A stretch of 39,212 bases of DNA from Candidatus Poribacteria bacterium. GTDB taxonomy: Bacteria; Poribacteria; WGA-4E; WGA-3G. Positions 33,401 through 39,212 of the stretch are shown piece after piece (within the stretch, counting starts at the first letter, position 1; every line of letters begins with the position of its first letter). Made by a program: the position numbers and the translations under genes. Location: the NCBI GenBank assembly GCA_022819945.1, contig JAJEGI010000046.1, positions 1 to 39,212 on the forward strand, given 5' to 3'. The notes beneath the pieces were generated by a model. The model was not told the DNA's origin. It ran no database searches and saw only the letters and a list, made by a program, of their open reading frames with translations.

Positions 33401-33790
33401 ACTGAATTGGATGCATCCATAGTCGCGGCAACTTTGAACAGTTCACTTTTTTATTGGTGGTTTCTTGTTCTTTCTAATTGCCGCGACTTAACTTTGCGTG
33501 AAGTTAGAAGTTTCCCAATCGGTGTCAATCAAATGGATGAGGCAACAAAGCAAAGTCTTTCTGAGCTTTCTGTTGACTTAATGCAGGATTTAAAACACCA
33601 TGCTCAACGTAAGGAGACCAATTATAAAACGACCGGGCGTGTCGTCTATGACGAATTTTTCCCACGTCACTCCAAACCCATCATAGACAAAATTGACCGT
33701 GTGCTTGCCGAACACTACGGCTTCACAAACGAGGAATTAGACTTCATCATCAACTACGACATCAAATATCGGATGGGGTTAGGGAACTAA
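30479..33790 (+). CDS. Eco57I/PglX-like N6-adenine DNA methylase (possible type IIG enzyme)
   Basis: The second of two nearby ATGs (30473, 30479) has the better spacing to AGGA (8 nt). The SAM-binding motif DPTCGSGAFLFAAL is at about residue 510 and the catalytic motif FDVIIGNPPYVEY at about residue 760, the signature of N6-adenine methylases. The N-terminal ~150 residues (LGWDHHSQTLPVTVDETEYQ, VFECP, IPDYATRRKIQKQVAKSVHE) resemble the leading domain of large single-chain methylases and may include a nuclease fold, but a full PD-(D/E)XK set is not certain. The C-terminal ~300 residues would be the specificity region. The DNA at 32108-32168 is two hairpin repeats read in frame. It lies beside a PLD-helicase; together they may form a restriction or BREX/DISARM-like system. 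Confidence 0.9.
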   Translation: MQINLRETRQYLKEAEFENLFIEELGWDHHSQTLPVTVDETEYQLTAIAQKRGMVVFECPATGADGHIPDYATRRKIQKQVAKSVHEHFIIYTDAEKTIDIYQWVKREQGKPDACREHRYNRDEQSGDSLIQKLQAIAFTFEEEENLSLIDVTGRVGTAFYAERVTKKFYDRFKKEHDAFLKFLNGIPDEEMQKWYVSVMLNRLMFIYFIQKKSFLDDDPNYLCTKLTESQTDGTNRYYKEFLCPLFFEGFAKPENERSREMKRLLGKIPYLNGGIFQQHQLETLHGENIEIPDKAFEQIFNFFEQYDWHLDDRPLKNDNEINPDVLGYIFEKYINQKQMGAYYTKEDITEYISKNTIIPFLFDKARKACKIAFEGDASVWNLLQEDPDRYIYDAVKKGFYDAEKKGVKKDLPPEIAVGIDDVSKRTDWNTLAPDEYALPTEIWREVVARRQRYETVRSKLANGEITDINDLITYNLDIRQFAQDVIENCEGPELLRAFWKAITEVTILDPTCGSGAFLFAALNILEPLYEACLDRMQVFLDEVGAISESRPSSAVGASSSSRPSRRYNDFRELLDRIDEHPNRKYFILKSIIINNLYGVDIMDEAVEICKLRLFLKMVAQIEDAKRIEPLPDIDFNVQAGNTLVGFATYQQVENAVTGRFDFNNTMKRIKEKAEDVEHLFEQFRKQQTKLGGTVTPADKQALQHKLQVLENELNTYLAGEYNIDPNKKTDYQRWLDSHKPFHWFIAFYGILEDGGFDVIIGNPPYVEYSKVKKQYIVNEYKTEKCGNLYAMSIERSFDLSKGTVGMIVQLPLVCTDRMIPAQSLFKIRNRKSWFANFDDRPGKLFDDLQHIRATIFLSTTANDQDMAMLYATKYNRWFTEVRSILFEGIVYEDITDICAKGAFPKIADSIGRRVVNKLKNAKKSVLSFKTGNYLCYFHNSPQYWIRATDFVPYFWNEQDGEKISTHVKPLCLTTELDASIVAATLNSSLFYWWFLVLSNCRDLTLREVRSFPIGVNQMDEATKQSLSELSVDLMQDLKHHAQRKETNYKTTGRVVYDEFFPRHSKPIIDKIDRVLAEHYGFTNEELDFIINYDIKYRMGLGN
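32108..32168 (+). repeat. Two hairpin repeats inside the methylase gene
   Basis: GTAGGAGCGATCTCCGAATC, continuing GCGAC (32108-32132), and GTAGGAGCGAGCTCCAGCTC, continuing GCGAC (32144-32168). The stems are GCGAT/ATCGC and GCGAGCT/AGCTCGC. They encode VGAISESRPSSAVGASSSSR in the methylase, residues about 544-564, just after motif I. Confidence 0.85.
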
Positions 33791-33830
33791 TGCAGCCAAT
33801 AGCGATTTAGTCCACTTTCTGTATCTTCTT

Positions 33831-33854
33831 GTAGGAGCGAGTTTTACTCGCGAC
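33831..33854. repeat. Hairpin repeat of the GTAGGAGCGA family, intergenic copy
   Basis: GTAGGAGCGAGTTTTACTCG, continuing CGAC. The stem is GCGAGT/ACTCGC with loop TTT. It shares both flanks with the methylase copies while the stem sequence differs and stays paired. Confidence 0.82.
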
Positions 33855-33908
33855 CGTCCTCCAGAAACTGCCCCGCTGTGCCTCATACCGTGCCGGACAA
33901 AGATGTTA

Positions 33909-34001
33909 AAATCCGCGTTATCCGCGTAATCTGTGTAATCCGCGATTCAGACAAAAAAATCCTGTAAATCCTCTAATCCGGCAAATCCTGATTCAGACAG
34001 T
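33909..34001. repeat. AATCCGCG/AATCCTG compound repeat
   Basis: A run of AATCCGCGT-like units ends in AATCCGCGATTCAGACA. A run of AATCCTGTAAATCC-like units follows and ends in AAATCCTGATTCAGACA. The shared ATTCAGACA ends show that two versions of one unit stand in tandem. The rest of the 470-bp gap (33791-34260) has direct copies of TTTCATAGCAA (about 34035-34055) with an inverted copy near 34145, then a promoter; I see no gene. Confidence 0.7.
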
Positions 34002-34203
34002 GTAAATCTAAACCCGCTTCCCATCCATAAAATTTCATAGCAAATTTCATAGCAACCTTCACAGCAACCATCAACAAAAACCGCTCTAAACCCAGTCCCT
34101 GTATGGGTTTACAAATAATTTCACAACTTATCACTTTTTCGATTTTGCTATGAAAACTGTGAAACGCGCCCCACTTCATTTCTCAAATTTTTGTGCAATA
34201 CGG

Positions 34204-34232
34204 TTGCACACATCCCACACTTCTGATAAAAT
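34204..34232 (+). promoter_or_regulatory. Candidate sigma70 promoter for the small-gene pair
   Basis: TTGCAC (34204-34209), 17-nt spacer, TAAAAT (34227-34232), about 28 nt before ATG34261. The match is good but not perfect. Confidence 0.55.
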
Positions 34233-34260
34233 AGTAAGTAAAAGGAGTTTTAAACAGTCT

Positions 34261-34509
34261 ATGAAAACCGCACACTCAAAAAACACAACCAACGAAAAAC
34301 AAAAGCAACGCCTCGCCTTTCCCACTTACGACGCAGAGGACATCCTTGATTGGGACGCTGCCATCGTTACGCCACCGCCGCGTCCATCGGGCACAATACG
34401 GGTTAGGTTAATATACAAAGGGGGTAAATTAGCATGGCAAGAAAAAGAATTGTCAAGGATCCGCCCAAACGAGGAAATCTTACAAAAAGCCAGATTCAAC
34501 ATGCGGTAG
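34261..34509 (+). CDS. Small protein of unknown family, overlapping the DUF2188 gene
   Basis: This is 82 residues from ATG34261, with AGGAG 13 nt upstream. A longer frame from 34150 would begin upstream of the candidate promoter. I do not recognise the family. The first 25 residues are basic and polar (HSKNTTNEKQKQR). The middle is acidic with DAEDILDWDAAIVTPPPRPS, then a short beta-rich stretch (TIRVRLIYKGGKLAW). The last 76 nt overlap the next gene in another frame, which suggests tight coupling as in small toxin-antitoxin-type pairs. That is only a suggestion. Confidence 0.55.
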   Translation: MKTAHSKNTTNEKQKQRLAFPTYDAEDILDWDAAIVTPPPRPSGTIRVRLIYKGGKLAWQEKELSRIRPNEEILQKARFNMR

Positions 34510-34736
34510 AGGCTGTCGTTTACGGTTTGGGGAAGGATACTCATTATGTCATTCGTGGCGATAACGGCGGCTGGGATGTGAAACGCCGCGGGGCTACAAA
34601 ATCGTTAAGACATTTTGATACGAAAAAGGACGCGGTGTCTTATGGACAGCAGGTTAGCCGAAATCAGAACACGGAATTCGTCATCTGTCATAAAAATGGC
34701 AAAGTTCAACGGACAAATAACCACGGTTCTGATTAG
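34434..34736 (+). CDS. DUF2188-family small protein
   Basis: This is a 100-residue basic protein. The C-terminal 60 residues match the DUF2188 pattern: HYVIRGDNGGWDVKRRGATK, then HFDTKKDAVSYGQQVSRNQN and TEFVICHKNGKVQ. The GGGGG-containing site AAAGGGGGTAAATTAGC directly before the ATG supports this start. The family is small, widespread and without a known function. The start overlaps the upstream small gene, and a DprA-like gene follows 17 nt later, so the four genes from 34261 to 36291 may form one transcript. Confidence 0.75.
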   Translation: MARKRIVKDPPKRGNLTKSQIQHAVEAVVYGLGKDTHYVIRGDNGGWDVKRRGATKSLRHFDTKKDAVSYGQQVSRNQNTEFVICHKNGKVQRTNNHGSD

Positions 34737-34753
34737 ATAACCGAGAAAAAAAT

Positions 34754-35389
34754 ATGGAAACGGCTGCTATCAAACAACGCATCACACAAACAGACCCGAA
34801 TTACCCGAAAAGGTTAAAGGACTATCTAAAAACAGAAGTCCCAGAAATTATCTGGGCGATCGGAAATACAGACTTGTTACCGGGACCAAACACCGTCTTA
34901 AACGGAGATCTCTGGGCACTTTTCTGCTCCAGCAAATGTCCCGGCGAGATTATCCTGAAGGCACACGACTTGGCACAGAAATTCAAGGAAAGAGGTATCC
35001 CCACGATCGGCGGTTATCACTCGCCAGTTGAGAAGGAATGTTTGCGCGTCTTACTACGCGGCGCACAACCGATTCTCTTGTGCCCGGCACGGAACATCGA
35101 AAACATGCGGATGGAATCAGCATGGAAGGATGCGTTAGCCGAAGAACGTCTATTAATCTTATCTATCTTTGAGAGTAAACGGTCAACAGCAGCTTTAGCG
35201 AGTCAACGCAACGCTTTCGTTGCAGCACTTGCGGACAAAATCTGTATTGCGCACGCCGCAGAAGATAGCAAAACCTTGGAATTCGCACAGATGATAACAA
35301 CATGGGGAAAACCCGTTTTCACCTTTGAAACACAAACAAACGACGCACTTTTTCAACTTGGGGCGCAACCCTTATTCGGAGGAAAATAA
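34754..35389 (+). CDS. DprA/Smf-like Rossmann-fold protein (short form)
   Basis: DprA loads RecA on incoming single-stranded DNA; short DprA-like proteins also occur near restriction and defence genes. Visible are ALFCSSKCPGEIILKAHDLA, RGIPTIGGYHSPVEKECLRV, ILLCPARNIENMRM and RNAFVAALADKICIAHAA, which follow the order of the DprA Rossmann fold. At 211 residues it lacks the N-terminal SAM and C-terminal winged-helix domains of classical DprA, so a transformation role should not be assumed. Its stop overlaps the start of the next gene (TAATG). Confidence 0.8.
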   Translation: METAAIKQRITQTDPNYPKRLKDYLKTEVPEIIWAIGNTDLLPGPNTVLNGDLWALFCSSKCPGEIILKAHDLAQKFKERGIPTIGGYHSPVEKECLRVLLRGAQPILLCPARNIENMRMESAWKDALAEERLLILSIFESKRSTAALASQRNAFVAALADKICIAHAAEDSKTLEFAQMITTWGKPVFTFETQTNDALFQLGAQPLFGGK

Positions 35390-36291
35390 TGGCACAAACC
35401 GTTTTTGTAGGAGACCATGAACTGAAGTTCCCAGGTCCGCACCTCGGTGTGCTTCGGGACTGTAACGCTGTGCTTGACTCAGCGGAAGGCTTACACCGAC
35501 AGATAGCAGAAGACGGGTATCTACTCGCTCGCGGTCTTATTGACAAGGACAAACTTATCGCAGGGCGGCGCGCGATCCTTGAATACGCCGAGGGAAACGG
35601 CAAAGACGATGTTTTTAAGTCCGGTACCGATATTATGGAGGCAGTCGCAGGTGGCGGAAGTCCCGGACGGACGATGGGCGCGCCCGCGGTTACACACCAT
35701 CCAGATGTCCAAGCCGTTTTAGAAGGCGACGAACTCTTCAAGTTTTTCCGAAACTTCTTTGGTGGCGACACCCGCACGTTTGATTACAAATGGCTCCGGT
35801 TCGTCCGTCCTGACGGCTGGTCGGGACCGCATTTCGATTTCGTCTATATGGGCAGAGGTTCAAAGCAGCTGCACACGTGTTGGGTTCCCTTCGGCGACGT
35901 GCCTGCAACGATGGGAACATTGACAGTGCTGGTCGGTTCGCACAACCTACCGAGTTTCGCACCGATTCGCGACACCTACGGCAAAACAGATGTCGATAGA
36001 GACGGGACTCCCGGCCACTTCGGACGCGACCCAATGGAAATCAGCGATAAATACGGGGGTGAGTGGCAGACAGCCGATTTTGAGATGGGCGATGTCATCA
36101 TCTTCACGATGCACACGATGCATACTTCCACCAAGAATCTTTCGGATCGGTGGCGTATCAGTTGTGACATCCGTTTCCAACCGGCAGAGCATCCCATTGA
36201 TGAGCGATGGGTCGGCAAAAACCCAATTTCTCACACAGGCAGCCAGCAGATTTCGTTCGAGGAAGCAAAGAAGCAGTGGGGATTGGAATAA
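35389..36291 (+). CDS. Phytanoyl-CoA dioxygenase (PhyH)-family oxygenase, second gene
   Basis: This is an Fe(II)/2-oxoglutarate oxygenase of about 300 residues. The iron ligands are the His and Asp of GPHFDFVYMG and a distal His in IIFTMHTMHTSTKN, with the 2-oxoglutarate Arg in WRISCDIRFQP. The N-terminal DGYLLARGLIDKDKL is typical of the family. GGAGG lies just upstream, and the ATG overlaps the stop of the DprA-like gene, indicating translational coupling. It is not closely similar to the dioxygenase at 24359. The substrate is unknown. Confidence 0.9.
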   Translation: MAQTVFVGDHELKFPGPHLGVLRDCNAVLDSAEGLHRQIAEDGYLLARGLIDKDKLIAGRRAILEYAEGNGKDDVFKSGTDIMEAVAGGGSPGRTMGAPAVTHHPDVQAVLEGDELFKFFRNFFGGDTRTFDYKWLRFVRPDGWSGPHFDFVYMGRGSKQLHTCWVPFGDVPATMGTLTVLVGSHNLPSFAPIRDTYGKTDVDRDGTPGHFGRDPMEISDKYGGEWQTADFEMGDVIIFTMHTMHTSTKNLSDRWRISCDIRFQPAEHPIDERWVGKNPISHTGSQQISFEEAKKQWGLE

Positions 36292-36310
36292 TCCACACAC
36301 TTAAGCGGAT

Positions 36311-36444
36311 ATGTATACTTTTTGGCAATTTCTATACATATCGGCGTTGATATGTATAATTTGTATACATATACATCCGGACATGTATACTTTTTGGCAA
36401 TTTCTATACATATCGGCGTTGATATGTATAATTTGTATACATAT
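36311..36444. repeat. Two 62-bp direct repeats made of GTATAC-type palindromes
   Basis: A perfect 62-bp repeat (36311-36372 and 36383-36444) with a 10-bp linker. Each unit has two inverted repeats: ATGTATA..TATACAT with a 15-nt interior beginning CTTTTTGG, and ATGTATA-ATTTG-TATACAT. The array lies in the gap between convergent genes (PhyH, plus; aminotransferase, minus), so it may serve as a bidirectional terminator or protein-binding array. Confidence 0.9.
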
Positions 36445-36454
36445 TGATTGATCA

Positions 36455-37630
36455 TTAACCGAACAACGCACGCCGAATCTGACGCACTGCTTGACGGATG
36501 CGATCCTCGTTCTCTACAAGCGCGATGCGGATATAGCCTTCACCGTTGTGTCCAAACCCCGCACCCGGAGAGACACAAACCTCCGCTTCGTTCAGGAGTT
36601 TCATCGAGAAGTCCAGAGAGTTCAGATGCCGCCACGTTTCAGGGATAGGTGCCCAGACGAACATTGAAGCCTGCGGTTTCGGGACTTTCCATCCGATCCG
36701 ATTTAACCCCTCCACAAGCACATCGCGGCGTTTCTGATAGATAGCAGCGTTTTCCATGACTGTATCCGCTGGCGTGCGCAAAGCCATGATTGCAGCAACC
36801 TGAATCGGCGCGAAAATACCGTAGTCGTAATAGCCTTTAATCCGAGCGAGTGCCTCAATAATGTCGTGATTTCCAGCGGCAAACCCGCACCGCCAACCCG
36901 CCATGTTATAGGACTTGGACAGCGAAATAAATTCAATACCCACATCCTTCGCACCCTTCGCTTGTAGGAAACTCGGTGCCTTGTAGCCATCAAAAACGAT
37001 GTCTGCATAAGCCAAATCGTGAACGACAACAATCTCTTGTTGCTTCGCGAACGCGACAATCTCCTCAAAAAACCCAAGATCGACGACAGCACCCGTCGGG
37101 TTATGTGGAAAACTCAAAATCAACATCTTCGGTCTCGGCCAAATATCGCGTGTAATTTCAGTCAGCGAAGGGATGAAATCGTTCTCTTCGGAGAGCGGTA
37201 TGCTCACAACACTTCCGCCTGCAAGCACAACGCTGTACGTATGAATGGGGAACGTCGGATTCGGCACCATCGCCAAGTCGCCTTCGTCAATCAAGGCTAA
37301 AGCGAGGTGTCCGAGTCCCTCTTTGGTCCCGATGACAGCAATCGCTTCCGCATTCGGATCGATGTCAACCCCGAACCGGCGTTCATAGTGCCAACTGACT
37401 TCCCTGCGGAGGTTGTAGATGCCGCGCGAAGCGGAGTAGCGGTGATTTCGGAGTTCCTGCGCCGCTTCTGTCAGCTTATCAATGATAGGTTGTGGTGTCG
37501 GTTGGTTCGGGTTACCCATCCCCAGATCAATAATATCTATGCCTTGCTGCCGACGTTCATGTGTTATCTGTTTCAGCTTACCGAACATGTAAGGTGGGAG
37601 CCGATTTAAGCGTTTTGAAAATATATCCAT
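36455..37630 (-). CDS. PLP-dependent class I/II aminotransferase (AlaC / LL-diaminopimelate aminotransferase-like)
   Basis: This is a fold-type I aminotransferase of 391 residues. The cofactor lysine is in SLSKSYNMAGWRCGF. Other family marks are IIDLGMGNPNQPTP, YSASRGIYNLRREVSWHY, SFPHNPTGAV, VVHDLAYADIVFDG and the carboxylate-binding Arg region GEGYIRIALVEN. The pattern fits the AlaC/DapL-related group that makes alanine or diaminopimelate. ATG37630 has no clear ribosome-binding site of its own; a 7-residue frame with a good site ends 4 nt before it (see the leader entry). The exact donor and acceptor are not readable. Confidence 0.92.
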   Translation of the reverse strand: MDIFSKRLNRLPPYMFGKLKQITHERRQQGIDIIDLGMGNPNQPTPQPIIDKLTEAAQELRNHRYSASRGIYNLRREVSWHYERRFGVDIDPNAEAIAVIGTKEGLGHLALALIDEGDLAMVPNPTFPIHTYSVVLAGGSVVSIPLSEENDFIPSLTEITRDIWPRPKMLILSFPHNPTGAVVDLGFFEEIVAFAKQQEIVVVHDLAYADIVFDGYKAPSFLQAKGAKDVGIEFISLSKSYNMAGWRCGFAAGNHDIIEALARIKGYYDYGIFAPIQVAAIMALRTPADTVMENAAIYQKRRDVLVEGLNRIGWKVPKPQASMFVWAPIPETWRHLNSLDFSMKLLNEAEVCVSPGAGFGHNGEGYIRIALVENEDRIRQAVRQIRRALFG

Positions 37631-37634
37631 TTTT

Positions 37635-37658
37635 TTAAATATTTGGGTTTTCGCTCAT
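37635..37658 (-). promoter_or_regulatory. Short leader ORF before the aminotransferase
   Basis: On the minus strand, AGGA lies 5 nt before ATG (37658), which opens MSENPNI followed by TAA, ending 4 nt before the aminotransferase start. The leader may deliver ribosomes to a gene with no Shine-Dalgarno sequence of its own. The elements are visible; the function is inferred. Confidence 0.35.
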
Positions 37659-37831
37659 TTTTTTCCTGCGTCAAAAAATGGTTTCCGATGCGTTTCAACT
37701 GATTCTTTTCCATAATGTTGTGAACATATAAAAGGCACGATCGCACTTCTCGTTTTTTATCAAATTGAAGACCGTCTTCTGACAAAGGTAAGGAAGCGAA
37801 CAGAGATTATTTATGTTAACAAATTGATTTA

Positions 37832-39211
37832 CTATATCTTATTCATTGTGCTCCAATATCCCCGTAACCGCTCACCCCAATTCGAGATGACGCGTTTCGG
37901 ACTTGGATGTACAATTTCCTGACGATGGAGTCTGGATTCTTGGGCAAGCAGTTTATCTTGACAGGCTTTGACAACTTCACCGTAACGGGCATCTTCTACC
38001 AAGTTTTTCGCCTCGCCTGGGTCGTCCAGCCGATCAAACAGCTGCGCAAATCCAAACTGTTCAGCATCTGGTCCGGGCGGCAAGAAATCCTCTATCGTTT
38101 TCGGTTTATATTCCGTAACGTATTTATACCCTTCAGTAACGATCGCGCGCCCCCAATAGTTACTCTCTATGTAAGCATAATCGCGCCACGGGACATCTCT
38201 ACCTTCAGCAAGCGGACGTAGACTGGATCCCTGCAGTCTGTCAGGTACGTCAATACCAGCGTAATCACAGACGGTAGGGAATACATCCACACCAGAGACG
38301 AAATGCGTTTCGTCAAACCGATCCTGCTCTAACGGAATCCCTTCTCCCAAACACGCCACGATGAACGGCACCCGCACGCTCTCTTCGTAGAGCGTGAACT
38401 TCTGGAACATCTGATGGCTGCCACACGCCTCACCGTGGTCAGCACTGAAGATGATGAGCGTGTTATGGTGCAAAGATGTCTCCCGCAGCAGCGCGAGTAC
38501 TCGACCAATTTCAGCGTCAACCTTTTCGATGAATCTGTAGTAGTTCCATCTCAAGTAACGCCACTGGAGTTCATCCCAATCCCGTACCCCTTTAAGGATA
38601 GCTGCATGGATCAGCGCGTCATCAACTCTTCGACAGACCCGGTGTAACACCGTCTCCCGCGCATCATAGTCAAAGTTTTCCGGGAGTGGTGGCAAGACAT
38701 CTTCCGAAACAATGCCCTGTTCCACCGGATTCGGGATGCGTTTCTCCTCATGGTTGTGCAAATATTCGCACACGTCATGCGGATCAACATAGCCGATCTG
38801 GAGGTAAAACGGCTCATCGCTATCGTAGTTCGTCAAGAAATCGGCAACCGCATGCGTAGACGCCGAATCGTAATACGCGGCACCCCCAGCACCGATATTG
38901 CGTCGCCCGTAATAGAGGGTCTGAAAACTTTCACGGACGTTTCTACCCGGAACATGCCATTTGCCACAGTGGAACGCCCTATAGCCACCTTCACTGAGCA
39001 CCTGTCCAATATCGGGAATCTCTGGATGTAGATGTCCGCCGTTGAACGGGACACCTGTTTCGGAGGTGTATAACCCCGTCGCCCAACTTGAACGCGCAGC
39101 CGCACACACCGGATCTGTACAGTATGATCGGCGAAAGGAGGTGCCATTCCTGTGAAGCGTATCAATGTTAGGTGTCCGAAGATACGGGTTTCCATAAGCA
39201 GAGATCGCATC
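37832..39211 (-). CDS. Type I sulfatase (N-terminus outside window)
   Basis: The frame stays open to the right edge, reading AISAYGNPYLRTPNIDTLHR upstream of the GTG at 39109, so the start lies outside the window. The formylglycine site follows the C-X-[PA]-X-R rule in DPVCAAARSSWATG. Other sulfatase marks are GYRAFHCGKWHVPGRN and IFSADHGEACGSHQM. Type I sulfatases remove sulfate from esters of sugars, phenols or lipids and need the maturase FGE or AtsB, not seen here. Whether it has a signal peptide cannot be judged. Confidence 0.93.
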   Translation of the reverse strand, partial: DAISAYGNPYLRTPNIDTLHRNGTSFRRSYCTDPVCAAARSSWATGLYTSETGVPFNGGHLHPEIPDIGQVLSEGGYRAFHCGKWHVPGRNVRESFQTLYYGRRNIGAGGAAYYDSASTHAVADFLTNYDSDEPFYLQIGYVDPHDVCEYLHNHEEKRIPNPVEQGIVSEDVLPPLPENFDYDARETVLHRVCRRVDDALIHAAILKGVRDWDELQWRYLRWNYYRFIEKVDAEIGRVLALLRETSLHHNTLIIFSADHGEACGSHQMFQKFTLYEESVRVPFIVACLGEGIPLEQDRFDETHFVSGVDVFPTVCDYAGIDVPDRLQGSSLRPLAEGRDVPWRDYAYIESNYWGRAIVTEGYKYVTEYKPKTIEDFLPPGPDAEQFGFAQLFDRLDDPGEAKNLVEDARYGEVVKACQDKLLAQESRLHRQEIVHPSPKRVISNWGERLRGYWSTMNKI

Positions 39212-39212
39212 C

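Noticed and set aside
26534..33790. Complete DISARM or BREX system
   Set aside because: Only helicase- and methylase-type parts are present; no DrmA/DrmB, PglZ or BrxL homologue is visible.
36311..36444. Possible minimal CRISPR array
   Set aside because: Only two repeats, a 10-bp linker instead of a spacer, and no cas genes.
36231..36455. Minus-strand ORF with a repeated Tyr/Ile-rich peptide
   Set aside because: The peptide repeat is only the translation of the 62-bp palindromic DNA repeats and overlaps the end of the PhyH gene.

Overview
The window (39,212 bp, roughly balanced GC) is bacterial chromosome with a large accessory content. No rRNA, tRNA, CRISPR array or complete insertion sequence is visible. 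The gene set suggests a Candidatus Poribacteria-like or related sponge- or marine-associated lineage: two Uma2-family proteins, two phytanoyl-CoA dioxygenase-family enzymes, a sulfatase, a LamG protein, a giant cytochrome/leucine-rich-repeat/cohesin/dockerin surface protein, and many small palindromic repeats. This assignment is inference; there is no marker RNA in the window to confirm it.

Layout, left to right. (1) 1-5.5 kb: the 3' part of a membrane spermidine-synthase-like/TPR gene, then aspS and a first Uma2 gene. (2) 5.5-11.4 kb: a 1,690-residue exported multidomain protein, followed by a second, partly near-identical Uma2 gene. (3) 11.5-19.7 kb: mostly housekeeping and transport genes (DAACS symporter, AI-2E-type permease with a large beta-propeller-like insert, der GTPase, 2-hydroxyacid dehydrogenase, NCS2 purine permease). 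These are separated by MITE-like and palindromic repeats. (4) 20.0-24.2 kb: an accessory cluster with its own sigma70-type promoter. It holds a protein ending in an RNA polymerase alpha-CTD-like domain, an AlbA_2/HATPase/winged-helix protein, an AAA ATPase, and an overlapping PIN-like protein. (5) 24.3-26.1 kb, minus strand: a LamG protein and a PhyH-family dioxygenase. (6) 26.5-35.4 kb: a second accessory island with a PLD-nuclease/SNF2-type helicase, a short paralogue of the alpha-CTD protein's N-terminal domain under a near-identical promoter, an Eco57I/PglX-like N6-adenine methylase, two overlapping small genes (one DUF2188) and a DprA-like protein. (7) 35.4-39.2 kb: a second PhyH dioxygenase, a tandem palindromic repeat, and on the minus strand an aminotransferase and a sulfatase cut by the window edge.

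The most interesting signals are these. Two accessory gene sets, both plausibly DNA-defence related, are each associated with a copy of the same promoter plus N-terminal-domain module, one of them fused to an alpha-CTD. Several interspersed repeat families have entered coding sequence in frame (der and the methylase) or supply the stop codons of genes. A 32-bp micro-repeat appears to be inserted into other repeats. Several core proteins (AspRS, DAACS symporter, AI-2E permease, Der) carry large lineage-specific insertions.
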